A stretch of DNA of 64,000 nt from Vogesella sp. XCS3 (GTDB lineage: Bacteria; Pseudomonadota; Gammaproteobacteria; Burkholderiales; Chromobacteriaceae). The notes under the pieces were generated by a model. That model made no database searches and was not told the DNA's origin. It saw nothing but the letters and a program-made list of their open reading frames with translations. The translations under genes and the position numbers were made by a program. Location: NCBI RefSeq assembly GCF_020616155.1, contig NZ_CP085530.1:619501-683500 (forward strand). The letters run 5' to 3'. Shown piece after piece: positions 45,935-54,095 of this stretch; position 1 is the first letter of the stretch; every line of letters begins with the position of its first letter.

Positions 45935-45967
45935 AAAGGTTGGCCGCAGTGTGCGGCCAACCTTTTT
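45935..45967 (+). terminator. terminator formed by two inverted copies of the dispersed motif
   Basis: AAAGGTTGGCCGCA (45935-45948), a GTG loop, TGCGGCCAACCTTT (45952-45965) and a T-rich tail. Fourteen perfect pairs. Each arm is a full copy of the window-wide motif. Confidence 0.93.
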
Positions 45968-45986
45968 GTTTATTCCGGGAGATAGC

Positions 45987-46349
45987 ATGAAGATAGTGCG
46001 CGTCAGCGAGCAGCATTGCGTGCCGCAACAAGACAGACCGAACCCGCAGCGTCTGGTGGCGGGTAACCCGCTGCGGCATACCTGGCCGGTGTATGAGTCG
46101 GCTGACGGTGTATGTGCGGCCGGTATCTGGGCTTGCGAGACCGGTGCCTGGCGGATTGCCTTTGCCGATAACAAGCACGAATTCTTTGCCGTGATCAGCG
46201 GCTGCGTGTGCCTGACAGACGAAGCCGGCCACGCCGAGACATTCGGCCCCGGCGAGGCGGCTGTGATTCCGGCTGGCTTTCGCGGCGAGTTTCGCGTGCT
46301 GCAGCCGGTGCGCAAGTACTACGTGATCGTCACTGCCGCGGCAACCTAG
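45987..46349 (+). CDS. cupin-fold protein (EutQ-like/DUF861)
   Basis: 120 residues. A single small cupin barrel: EFFAVISGCVCLTDEAGHAE and GPGEAAVIPAGFRGEF are the two cupin motifs. The metal ligands of classical cupins are only partly conserved, so it may be a non-metal sensor or isomerase. ATG 45987 has GGGAGA upstream. It overlaps the convergent membrane-protein gene by four bases. Confidence 0.8.
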   Translation: MKIVRVSEQHCVPQQDRPNPQRLVAGNPLRHTWPVYESADGVCAAGIWACETGAWRIAFADNKHEFFAVISGCVCLTDEAGHAETFGPGEAAVIPAGFRGEFRVLQPVRKYYVIVTAAAT

Positions 46350-46618
46350 TCGCGCTGGTAGGCGTCGGGGTCGACCGGTGGGGTGTCAAAGCCGTTGATG
46401 TCTCTGGCCGGTTTGTTCAGCTGCAGCAGGATCAGGCCGTTCAGCCCGCCAAAAAACCACGCTAGCAGGAAAAATACCGAATAAGCACTGAGCTCGTCGC
46501 GGAATAGCTGTTTGCCGTGCAATGCCAGTTCGTAGGGGTCGAATACCGAAAAAAAGCAGGTGGTGGCCAGCAGTGCAGTCAGGAAGGATGGCCATAGAAC
46601 CAGGATAAGTTTGCGCAT
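46346..46618 (-). CDS. small inner-membrane protein
   Basis: 90 residues with two hydrophobic spans (about 4-25 and 46-66) and a short polar tail rich in Asp and Pro. Not recognised beyond a small conserved membrane protein pattern (FFSVFDPYELALHGKQL). Confidence 0.65.
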   Translation of the reverse strand: MRKLILVLWPSFLTALLATTCFFSVFDPYELALHGKQLFRDELSAYSVFFLLAWFFGGLNGLILLQLNKPARDINGFDTPPVDPDAYQRD

Positions 46619-46668
46619 GGGTTGCTCCTTTATCTGCCGGGGGGGTGCCGCCTATTATAGGACAAATG

Positions 46669-46698
46669 AAAAAAGCCGCGCAGTGCGCGGCTTTTTTT
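46669..46698. terminator. intrinsic terminator of dctP
   Basis: AAAAAAGCCGCGC / GCGCGGCTTTTTT with a three-base loop. It lies 10 bases past the dctP stop on that strand and also faces the small membrane gene. Confidence 0.9.
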
Positions 46699-46708
46699 GT
46701 TGCCAGGC

Positions 46709-47797
46709 TTACTTCACCTTGTTGGCATACATGAAGTTTTCCAGCTTGTTCTCGGCCAGGTTGAACCAGCCGTGCTGCAAGGTGCGGAACTTCTTCCACT
46801 CGGTATAGATTTTCTTGAAATCCGGGTTGGTGGTGGCTTCCTTCTCGTACAGCTCGAAGGCCGTTTTCTGTGCGGCTTTCATGATGTCGGCAGGGAATTG
46901 GTGCAGCTTGGTACCTTTTTGCAGCAGGCTCACCAGTGCCACCGGGTTCTTGGCGTCGTATTCAGCTTGCATGCTGATGTTGGCTTCGGCAGCGGCAACT
47001 TCAAAGGCGGCTTTGTAGTCGGCTGGCAGCTTGTCCCATTCTTTCTTGGATACATAGAAAGACAGGTTCGGACCCGGCTCCCAGAAGCCCGGGTAGTAGT
47101 AGTGCTTGGCCACTTTGTAGAAGCCCAGCTTTTCATCATCGTACGGGCCTACCCACTCGGTAGCGTCGATGGTGCCTTTTTCCAGCGCCGGGTAGATGTC
47201 ACCACCGGCCAGGGTTTGCGGTACGGCGCCCAGGGCGGCCATGATCTCGCCGCCAAAGCCCGGGATACGCATTTTCAGGCCTTTGAGATCGGCCAGGGAT
47301 TTCACTTCTTTACGGAACCAGCCACCCATCTGGGTGCCGGTATTGCCACCCGGGAAGTTCACCACATTGTACTTGGCAAAGAACTCTCGCATCAGCGCCA
47401 TGCCGCCGCCGTAGTACAGCCAGGCATTTTGCTGGCGGGAAGTCAGGCCGAAAGGCAGGGCGGTATCAAAGGCAAAAGCCTTGTTTTTGCCCACATAGTA
47501 GTAGCTGGCGGTGTGGCCACACTCTACGGTGCCGTTTTGCACGGCATCCAGCACCTGGGTGCCCGGTACGATCTCGCCGCCAGGGAAGCTGCGGATCTGG
47601 AATTTGCCGCCGGTCAGCTCGGCTACGCGCTTGCCCAGCTGTTCTGCTGCGCCATAAATGGTGTCCAGGCTTTTCGGGAAGCTGGATGCCAGGCGCCAGC
47701 GTACGGTTGGGCCATCGGCCGCCATGGCAGGTGCCGCAACGGCAGCGGTGGCCAGGCCGGCTGCGCCGGCTTTCTTCAGGAACGAGCGTCTTTCCAC
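46709..47797 (-). CDS. dctP: TRAP transporter substrate-binding protein (DctP family)
   Basis: 362 residues with a Tat-like signal (ERRSFLKKAGAAGLATAAV, cut near AMA). The mature protein begins VRWRLASSFPKSLDTIYG and resembles the alpha-keto-acid-type binders (TakP), with EWVGPYDDEKLGFY and MRIPGFGGEIMAALG. It delivers a carboxylate to DctQM. Downstream of dctM on the minus strand, 138 bases away. Confidence 0.9.
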   Translation of the reverse strand: MERRSFLKKAGAAGLATAAVAAPAMAADGPTVRWRLASSFPKSLDTIYGAAEQLGKRVAELTGGKFQIRSFPGGEIVPGTQVLDAVQNGTVECGHTASYYYVGKNKAFAFDTALPFGLTSRQQNAWLYYGGGMALMREFFAKYNVVNFPGGNTGTQMGGWFRKEVKSLADLKGLKMRIPGFGGEIMAALGAVPQTLAGGDIYPALEKGTIDATEWVGPYDDEKLGFYKVAKHYYYPGFWEPGPNLSFYVSKKEWDKLPADYKAAFEVAAAEANISMQAEYDAKNPVALVSLLQKGTKLHQFPADIMKAAQKTAFELYEKEATTNPDFKKIYTEWKKFRTLQHGWFNLAENKLENFMYANKVK

Positions 47798-47935
47798 AGT
47801 GATCTCCTTGTGTTGTTTACTGCTGTGCTCTCAGGCTTTGTGGTTTGCCTGAAAATCTATTTGTTGCCGGATACTCTGTCCAGCAGCTTGTTTCGATAGA
47901 GGCGACATGACATCTGTCGCCCCATTTTGTGTGGT

Positions 47936-49429
47936 TTATTTGCCTGTCAGCTCTTTGAGCAGGTCGTCAGACTGGCTGCTTTCCGGTGCCGAGGCTTCAC
48001 TGCCGGATGCGTCGGCTGCCGGGATGTCTGCCGGTAGCTCGGCCGATGGCGCGTTATCCATCTGCTGCATGATGGCCGCGGCGTCTTCGGCATTGGTTTT
48101 CACTTCTTCATGCAGCGAGCCGGTGACCAGTTTCGGGAAGGCAATCAGCAAGCCCACCATCACCATCTGGATCAGCACGTAAGGCACGGCACCCCAGTAA
48201 ATCTGCGTGCTCTTGACTTCTTTGGGGGCCACGCTGCGCAGGTAGAACAGGGCAAAGCCGAACGGCGGGTGCATGAAGGAGGTCTGCATGTTCACCCCCA
48301 GAATCACGCCAAACCAGATCAGATTGATGTCCAGGCTCTGCGCTACCGGTGCCAGCAGTGGTACCAGGATGAAGGCGATCTCGAAGAAGTCCAGGAAGAA
48401 CGCCAGGAAGAACACCATGATGTTGACGACAATCAGGAAGCCGGTAGCGCCGCCAGGCAAGCCGGTCAGCAGGTGTTCTACCCACTGGTCGCCGTTCACG
48501 CCCAGGAAGGCGATACGGAATACGCGGGCGCCGATCAGGATGAACACCACAAAGGTGGACAGCTTGACGGTGGAATCCATCGCCTGTTGCAGCAGCTTCA
48601 TGTCCAGGCGCTTGTTCATCAGCGCCAGGATGATGGCACCCACTGCGCCCATGGCGCCGCCTTCGGTGGGGGTGGCAATACCCAGGAAGATGGTGCCCAG
48701 TACCAGGAAGATCAGCAGCAGTGGCGGAATCATCACCAGTACCACACGCTTGGCCAGATTAAAGCCGCGCAGGGTACGGGCTTCAGGCGGCAGAGCCGGT
48801 GCCCACTGCGGTTTGAACAGCGTAACCATGAAGATGAACAGGGCGTAGAACAGGCACAGCAGCAGGCCAGGGGCCATGGCGCCTGCGTACATATCACCTA
48901 CCGAAGTGCCCAGCTGGTCGGCCAGCACGATCAGCACCAGCGACGGCGGGATGATCTGTGCCAGGGTGCCGGATGCGGCAATCACACCGGTAGCGATGCG
49001 CGTGTCGTAGCCGTAGCGCAGCATGATGGGCAGCGAGATCAGGCCCATGGAGATCACCGACGCGGCAACCACGCCGGTAGTGGCTGCCAGCAGGGCGCCG
49101 ACAAAGATTACTGCGTAGGCCAGACCGCCACGCACCGAGCCAAAGAGTTGGCCGATGGTGTCCAGCATGTCTTCTGCCATGCCGGAACGTTCCAGTATCA
49201 AGCCCATGAAGGTAAAGAACGGTATCGCCAGCAGCGTATCGTTACGCATGATGTCGTATACCTGGTTGGGCAGGGCTTGCAGCAGCTCGGGGCGCAGCAG
49301 TTCAAAGTGGATGCCGATCCAGCTGAATAGCAGGCCGACGGCGCCCAGGGCAAAGGCTACCGGATAGCCGATCAGCAAAAAACCGATCAGCGAACAGAAC
49401 ATGATGGGGGCTAGCATGTCGAGGCTCAT
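47936..49429 (-). CDS. dctM: TRAP transporter large permease (DctM)
   Basis: 497 residues. About 12 spans of the DctM/IT superfamily (FMGLILERSGMAEDMLDTIGQLFG; TTGVVAASVISMG). It forms the sodium-driven channel. A C-terminal tail of about 60 residues (from roughly 437), Ala/Glu/Asp/Ser-rich, is longer than usual for the family and has no predicted function. Start overlaps dctQ by four bases. Confidence 0.92.
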   Translation of the reverse strand: MSLDMLAPIMFCSLIGFLLIGYPVAFALGAVGLLFSWIGIHFELLRPELLQALPNQVYDIMRNDTLLAIPFFTFMGLILERSGMAEDMLDTIGQLFGSVRGGLAYAVIFVGALLAATTGVVAASVISMGLISLPIMLRYGYDTRIATGVIAASGTLAQIIPPSLVLIVLADQLGTSVGDMYAGAMAPGLLLCLFYALFIFMVTLFKPQWAPALPPEARTLRGFNLAKRVVLVMIPPLLLIFLVLGTIFLGIATPTEGGAMGAVGAIILALMNKRLDMKLLQQAMDSTVKLSTFVVFILIGARVFRIAFLGVNGDQWVEHLLTGLPGGATGFLIVVNIMVFFLAFFLDFFEIAFILVPLLAPVAQSLDINLIWFGVILGVNMQTSFMHPPFGFALFYLRSVAPKEVKSTQIYWGAVPYVLIQMVMVGLLIAFPKLVTGSLHEEVKTNAEDAAAIMQQMDNAPSAELPADIPAADASGSEASAPESSQSDDLLKELTGK

Positions 49430-49977
49430 ACCGGCTCCTTGTGTACGTCAGTATTTTTCTCGGATGGGTCGGCAATCAGACCCTGCAGGAAAGCGACGCG
49501 CTTGATGACTTCGGACAAGCCTTGCGCCAGTAGCAGCGAGAAGCCCACCGGAATCAGCAGGAACACAGGCCAGCGGATCAGGCCGCCGGCGTCGGACGAC
49601 ATTTCGCCGCTTACCCAGGCTTTTTCGAACAGCGGCCAGCCGTACATGATCAGGATGATGCAGACCGGCATCAGGAACAGCAGGGTCCCGACAATATCGA
49701 TGATGGCCTGGCCACGCTTGGATAGCTTGCTGGCCAGTAGGTCGATGCGGATATGTTCGTTCTTTTGCAGGGTGTAGGCCGCAGCCAGCAGGAATACTGC
49801 CGAGAACAGATACCACTGGATTTCGAGGAAGCCGTTGGAGCTGATGTCGAACGCTTTGCGAACGACAGCGTTTCCGGCGCTGATGAGCACGACAACAAGC
49901 ACAAGCCACGACGCGGCCTGGCCCATGCGTGCGTTGACCGCGTCTATCAGACGCGACAAGGCAAGCAGTGAATGCAC
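49426..49977 (-). CDS. dctQ: TRAP transporter small permease (DctQ)
   Basis: 183 residues with four membrane spans. LEIQWYLFSAVFLLAAAYTL and the HIRIDLL motif are the DctQ signature. First gene of the minus-strand TRAP operon. Confidence 0.9.
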   Translation of the reverse strand: MHSLLALSRLIDAVNARMGQAASWLVLVVVLISAGNAVVRKAFDISSNGFLEIQWYLFSAVFLLAAAYTLQKNEHIRIDLLASKLSKRGQAIIDIVGTLLFLMPVCIILIMYGWPLFEKAWVSGEMSSDAGGLIRWPVFLLIPVGFSLLLAQGLSEVIKRVAFLQGLIADPSEKNTDVHKEPV

Positions 49978-50109
49978 TGGTTTTCTCCTGTGTAGTGTTT
50001 TTGCAGCTTTGGCTGCTTTTTATCAGCCTTCTCCAAGGCTGCTACCGTTTTCGGTTGCTGCTATCAAAGCACAGGGCGTGGCGGTTGCAAAGTACAAACG
50101 GGTAGGGGA

Positions 50110-50679
50110 TTACCCTTGGTTGCCCGGCTGGCTACGCTTTAGCTGTAACCGTAGGCAATCGTGACGGGTGTGGATGGCGGCAATGCGCCAGCCTGACAAG
50201 GGCTGGTGGCCCAGAACGGTGGCGTTCAGCCAGTGCTGTACGGCGGGGATGTCGCGCCAGTGCAGGGTGAGGTATTGCCGGTCAATGACTAGCCATGGCA
50301 GCGGTGCGGCCAACCTTTGCAGCAGGCGCGTAGCCAGCCCGCTATTGGCCGCCAGGCTGGCCACTTTGCCTAGCAGGTGCCCACGCAAACTGGGCTGGCT
50401 GTCATCAGCTTGCAGGCGGTAGCGTAGGCGCAGGCTGTCGTTGTCTGAGGTAACGGGGTCGGGCTGGCAATGCAGCTGCAAGATGGTGGGGGTAGGGTGC
50501 TGTATTTTCAGCCAGAACACTGCGCCGTATTCGTCCAGTAGAAGGTCTTCGATGGTCAGTTCGTCGCTGTCCAGCCAGCTTTTGAGCTGTTTTAGTAGCA
50601 GGGCGGCGGGCAGGCTGATGCCGTCGCGGTGCAGGCGCGGGCGGTAGCGTTGCCAGTTTTGCCAGCGCTGGTGCCACAT
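50110..50679 (-). CDS. hypothetical soluble protein, 189 residues
   Basis: Not recognised. No signal peptide. It is rich in Leu, Arg and Trp, with HRDGISLPAALLLKQLKSWL near the start, then DELTIEDLLLDEYGAVFWLK. Codons AGG-TTG-GCC-GCA (near 50305-50315) follow the dispersed motif, as in two other genes. Three bases from the NlpC/P60 gene on the same strand, so probably cotranscribed with it and uup. Confidence 0.6.
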   Translation of the reverse strand: MWHQRWQNWQRYRPRLHRDGISLPAALLLKQLKSWLDSDELTIEDLLLDEYGAVFWLKIQHPTPTILQLHCQPDPVTSDNDSLRLRYRLQADDSQPSLRGHLLGKVASLAANSGLATRLLQRLAAPLPWLVIDRQYLTLHWRDIPAVQHWLNATVLGHQPLSGWRIAAIHTRHDCLRLQLKRSQPGNQG

Positions 50680-50682
50680 GGC

Positions 50683-51225
50683 TCAGTCGAACAGGGTGCG
50701 CGCGCCCTCGTAGCGGGCGGCAAAGTAGCTGTTATCCAGGCGGTCGACACGAATCACGCTATTGCTGCGTGGCGCATGGACGAATTTGCCGTCACCAATA
50801 TAAATGCCCATATGTGAAAACGGCTTGCCCAGCGTATTGAAGAACACCAGGTCGCCTACGCGCATACGGCTATTATCGATGGGGCGTGCCAGGCTGGCGA
50901 TCTGTGCGGCATTGTGCGGTAGTTTTACCTTGGCGGCATTCTGGTAGATGTAGGCCACCATGCCGCTGCAGTCCAGGCCGGCTTCCGGGTTGCTGCCGCC
51001 AAATTTGTAGTCGATGTCCAGCAGGCTCAGGCTGTACATCAGTATTTCGCGCCCGGCGCCATCAGCTTGCAGGCCGGCCAGGCTGATACCGGGGCGGCCT
51101 GCAGGTTTGGGCGGCTTTTTCGGGGCGGGCGGGGCGCTGGCGCAACCCGCCAGTACCAGCGCCGTGGCCAGTAGCACCAGCCCCTGGCGGCTGGCTAGCT
51201 GCGCGAGGATGGTGCGTTTCATCAT
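50683..51225 (-). CDS. NlpC/P60 family lipoprotein endopeptidase
   Basis: 180 residues. The lipobox LVLAGC gives a lipidated Cys28. The NlpC/P60 catalytic Cys86 (LDCSGMV), His138 (FSHMG) and His150 (KFVHAP) are present. It probably cleaves peptide stems in the cell wall (spr/MepS-like DL-endopeptidase). Overlaps uup by four bases. Confidence 0.92.
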   Translation of the reverse strand: MMKRTILAQLASRQGLVLLATALVLAGCASAPPAPKKPPKPAGRPGISLAGLQADGAGREILMYSLSLLDIDYKFGGSNPEAGLDCSGMVAYIYQNAAKVKLPHNAAQIASLARPIDNSRMRVGDLVFFNTLGKPFSHMGIYIGDGKFVHAPRSNSVIRVDRLDNSYFAARYEGARTLFD

Positions 51226-53141
51226 GCCTGCTTGGCCTCCAGTGCTTCCCAGCGTTCCAGTTTTTCCAGTAGCAGCAGGTCGATTTCCTCGATGCGAGCC
51301 TGCCAGCCGCGTGCTTCCAGCGGGGCGCTGCGGTAGGCGTTGGGGTCGAGCAGTTTTTCATTCAACTGGGCTTGTTCGCTTTCCAGGTCGGCGATCTCTT
51401 GTGGCAGACGCTCCAGCTCGCGTTTTTCGTTAAAGCTGAGCTTTTGTGTGCGGGCGCTACGATCACGTTCCGGCTTGGCGTCCGGGTTGGCCGCATGATT
51501 GTCTTTGCGCGCCGGGGCTTCCTGCTTCATGGCGGCCATGCGTGCTTTGGTGTCTACCCAGTCCTGATAGCCGCCCGGGTATTCTTCCAGCCGGCCTTCG
51601 CCTTCAAACGCAATGACCTGGGTGACGACGTTATCCAGGAAGGCGCGGTCGTGGCTCACCACAAATACGGTGCCGGTGTATTGCTCGATCAGCTCTTCCA
51701 GCAGCTCCAGGGTGTCGATGTCCAGGTCGTTGGTGGGTTCGTCCAGCACCAGCACGTTGGCCGGGCGGGTAAACAGGCGGGCCAGTAGCAGGCGGTTGCG
51801 CTCGCCACCGGACAGCGAGCGCACCGGGCTGCGCGAGCGCTGCGGCGAGAACAGGAAGTCTTCCAGGTAGCTCATCACGTGCTTTTTCTGGCCGCAGATG
51901 TCTACAAAGTCGTTGCCCTGACTGATGATGTCGGCCACGCTGGTTTCTTCGTCCAGCTGGGTGCGGAACTGGTCGAAGTAGGCCACTTCCAGCTTGCTGC
52001 CGCGTTTGATGCTGCCGCTGTCGGCTTCCAGCTCGCCCAGGATCAGCTTGAGTAGCGTGGTTTTGCCCGCGCCATTGGGGCCGATCAGGCCGATTTTGTC
52101 GCCGCGCAAAATGCGGCTGGTAAAGTTCTTGATCAGCGTGCGGCCTTCAAAACCCTTGCTGACGTGCTCCAGCTCGGCCACCAGCTTGCCGGAGCGCTCG
52201 CCGGCGTCCAGCTGGAAGTTCACCTGGCCCACGCGTTCGCGGCGGGAGGCGCGCTGGCGGCGGATTTCTTCCAGCCGACGTACACGGCCCTCGTTGCGGG
52301 TGCGGCGCGCTTCGATGCCTTTGCGGATCCACACCTCTTCCTGGGCGTGAAATTTGTCGAAAATGCGGTTTTGTTCTTCTTCTACGGCCAGTTCTTCGGC
52401 TTTGCGCACCTGGTAGGCGCCAAAGCTACCCGGATAGCTGCGCAGCAGGCCGCGATCCAGCTCGATGATGCGGGTGGCGATGTTGTCCAGGAAGCGGCGA
52501 TCGTGGGTGATCAGCAGCACGCTGCCGGCAAAATTCTTGATCAGGCCTTCCAGCCACTCGATGGCGCTCATGTCCAGGTGGTTGGTGGGTTCGTCCAGCA
52601 GCAGCACGTCGGGGCGCGAGGCCAGCGCGCGCGCCAGGGCGACGCGCTTTTTCCAGCCGCCGGACAGCTCGCTCACCAGCGTGTCGGCATTCAGGCCCAG
52701 GTGGGACAGGGTGGTGCTGATCAGGGCGTCGAACTGCCAGCCGTCGTGGGCTTCCAGCGCGTGCTGGATGTCGGTCATGCGTGCCAGCACGTCTTCATGG
52801 TTGGCCGCAGGGTCCGAGAGCTGCTGCGTCAGGTGGTGGTAGTCGGTCAGCAGGGCTTTGAGCGCGCCCAGGCCTTCGGCGACGGCTTCGAATACGGTGT
52901 GCCCGTCGGTAAATACCGGTTCTTGCGGTACGTAGGCTACCTTGATATCGCTTTGCTGGATGATGCGGCCATCGTCCAGCTTGACGGTGCCGGCAATGGC
53001 TTTCAGCAACGATGATTTGCCAGCGCCGTTGCGGCCGATCAGGCCGACGACCTCGCCGCTTTCCAGCGAGAAATCCACTTTGTCCAGCAGGGCGTGGTGC
53101 CCGAAGGCGAGGCAAGCGTTATCTACGGTAATCAGGGCCAT
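51222..53141 (-). CDS. uup: ABC-F ATPase Uup
   Basis: 639 residues, two ABC domains with no membrane part. Walker A GLIGRNGAGKSS and GLIGPNGAGKTT; signatures LSGGWKKR and LSGGERNR; Walker B LLLDEPTNHLD and LVLDEPTNDLD. The C-terminal extension after about 545 is the Uup coiled-coil domain (ELERLPQEIADLESEQAQLN). It acts on DNA or ribosomes and limits transposon excision in E. coli. Copies of the dispersed motif at 51487 and 52801. Confidence 0.93.
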   Translation of the reverse strand: MALITVDNACLAFGHHALLDKVDFSLESGEVVGLIGRNGAGKSSLLKAIAGTVKLDDGRIIQQSDIKVAYVPQEPVFTDGHTVFEAVAEGLGALKALLTDYHHLTQQLSDPAANHEDVLARMTDIQHALEAHDGWQFDALISTTLSHLGLNADTLVSELSGGWKKRVALARALASRPDVLLLDEPTNHLDMSAIEWLEGLIKNFAGSVLLITHDRRFLDNIATRIIELDRGLLRSYPGSFGAYQVRKAEELAVEEEQNRIFDKFHAQEEVWIRKGIEARRTRNEGRVRRLEEIRRQRASRRERVGQVNFQLDAGERSGKLVAELEHVSKGFEGRTLIKNFTSRILRGDKIGLIGPNGAGKTTLLKLILGELEADSGSIKRGSKLEVAYFDQFRTQLDEETSVADIISQGNDFVDICGQKKHVMSYLEDFLFSPQRSRSPVRSLSGGERNRLLLARLFTRPANVLVLDEPTNDLDIDTLELLEELIEQYTGTVFVVSHDRAFLDNVVTQVIAFEGEGRLEEYPGGYQDWVDTKARMAAMKQEAPARKDNHAANPDAKPERDRSARTQKLSFNEKRELERLPQEIADLESEQAQLNEKLLDPNAYRSAPLEARGWQARIEEIDLLLLEKLERWEALEAKQA

Positions 53142-53287
53142 AATGTATTCGGGGGGTACGGGGCAATTGCAATGGCGGCAATTGTAGCATGAGCACGTGT
53201 TTGCCCTTCGCCTGCCGCCTTGTGGCTGCTACAATGCGCGCCAACTTGAAGCCTGCCTGCCGGCGGGTATCTGTGAAAGGATTCGCC

Positions 53288-53644
53288 ATGTATTTTGTTG
53301 ACCGATCGGTAGCCGTAATCAAACCCAAAGCCCCGTTTCTGGCGTGGCTCAACGCCGTGCCGGACAACGACATGATCGAGCTGACACTGGATGCACTGCG
53401 CGCCGACAGTACCGTAATCCTGCTGCCGGAGTTCGACGAGCCGGAAGAGGCAGTAGCGCATGTAGACGAGATTTTCGAGCAGCTGTTCCGCCTGGAGCTG
53501 GCCTCCTGGTACGAGGACGAATCACTGTGGCCGCAAGACCGCTCGCTGAAAACGTTCTGGGAATGGTTTGATGTCGAGATCCACTCCACGCTGCTGGATA
53601 CCGTGGACGCCGACATCATGAACTCGCCGGTTGACCCTGCCTGA
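53288..53644 (+). CDS. small acidic conserved protein of unknown function
   Basis: 118 residues. Strongly acidic (FDEPEEAVAHVDEIFEQLF), with Trp-rich LASWYEDESLWPQDRSLK. No membrane span or metal motif. Start at 53288 gives GAAAGGA upstream. Directly before a YgfX-like gene on the same strand. Family unknown to me. Confidence 0.6.
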   Translation: MYFVDRSVAVIKPKAPFLAWLNAVPDNDMIELTLDALRADSTVILLPEFDEPEEAVAHVDEIFEQLFRLELASWYEDESLWPQDRSLKTFWEWFDVEIHSTLLDTVDADIMNSPVDPA

Positions 53645-53657
53645 TTGGTAGCTGCGG

Positions 53658-54092
53658 ATGCACCGCACGCACATTCCGCCTTTTGCGGCCAATCTGGCTA
53701 CCAGCTGGCTGGCTTGCGGGGTATTGCTGCTGATGTGGCTGGTTTTGCTGGCGGCGCTAAGCGTGCTGGATGGCCAGTCCCGGCTGGTCTTGCTGCTGTG
53801 TGGTGTGATGGCCAGTGTGTCCTTGCTGCGCAGTAGCGGTATGGCCGGGCGGCGCGGCAGCTTTTCGGTAGATGCCCGCGGTGCCTGCCATCTGCAGCTG
53901 CTGCGGGTGGCCGTGTTGCCCGCCAGTGTGGCGCTACCCTGGCTGGTGCTGCTGCGCGGCAGAACGGCCGATAAAAAAGATCTGACCCTGCTGGTGTGGC
54001 GCGATGCCGTGCCGGCAGACACGCACCGGGCGCTGCGTGTGTACGTGCAGTGGTGCCGCACGGCAGCGGCCAACCTTGCTGAAGAAGAGTAG
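53658..54092 (+). CDS. YgfX-like membrane protein
   Basis: 144 residues with two close hydrophobic spans (about 18-36 and 40-56). The tail LTLLVWRDAVPADTHRALRV resembles YgfX/CptA (toxCPA) family proteins, usually near sdhE or other partners. Here it lies before folC, 13 bases after the small acidic gene. Assignment is tentative. A dispersed 9-mer copy is at 53684 and a near copy close to the 3' end. Confidence 0.5.
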   Translation: MHRTHIPPFAANLATSWLACGVLLLMWLVLLAALSVLDGQSRLVLLLCGVMASVSLLRSSGMAGRRGSFSVDARGACHLQLLRVAVLPASVALPWLVLLRGRTADKKDLTLLVWRDAVPADTHRALRVYVQWCRTAAANLAEEE

Positions 54093-54095
54093 AGA

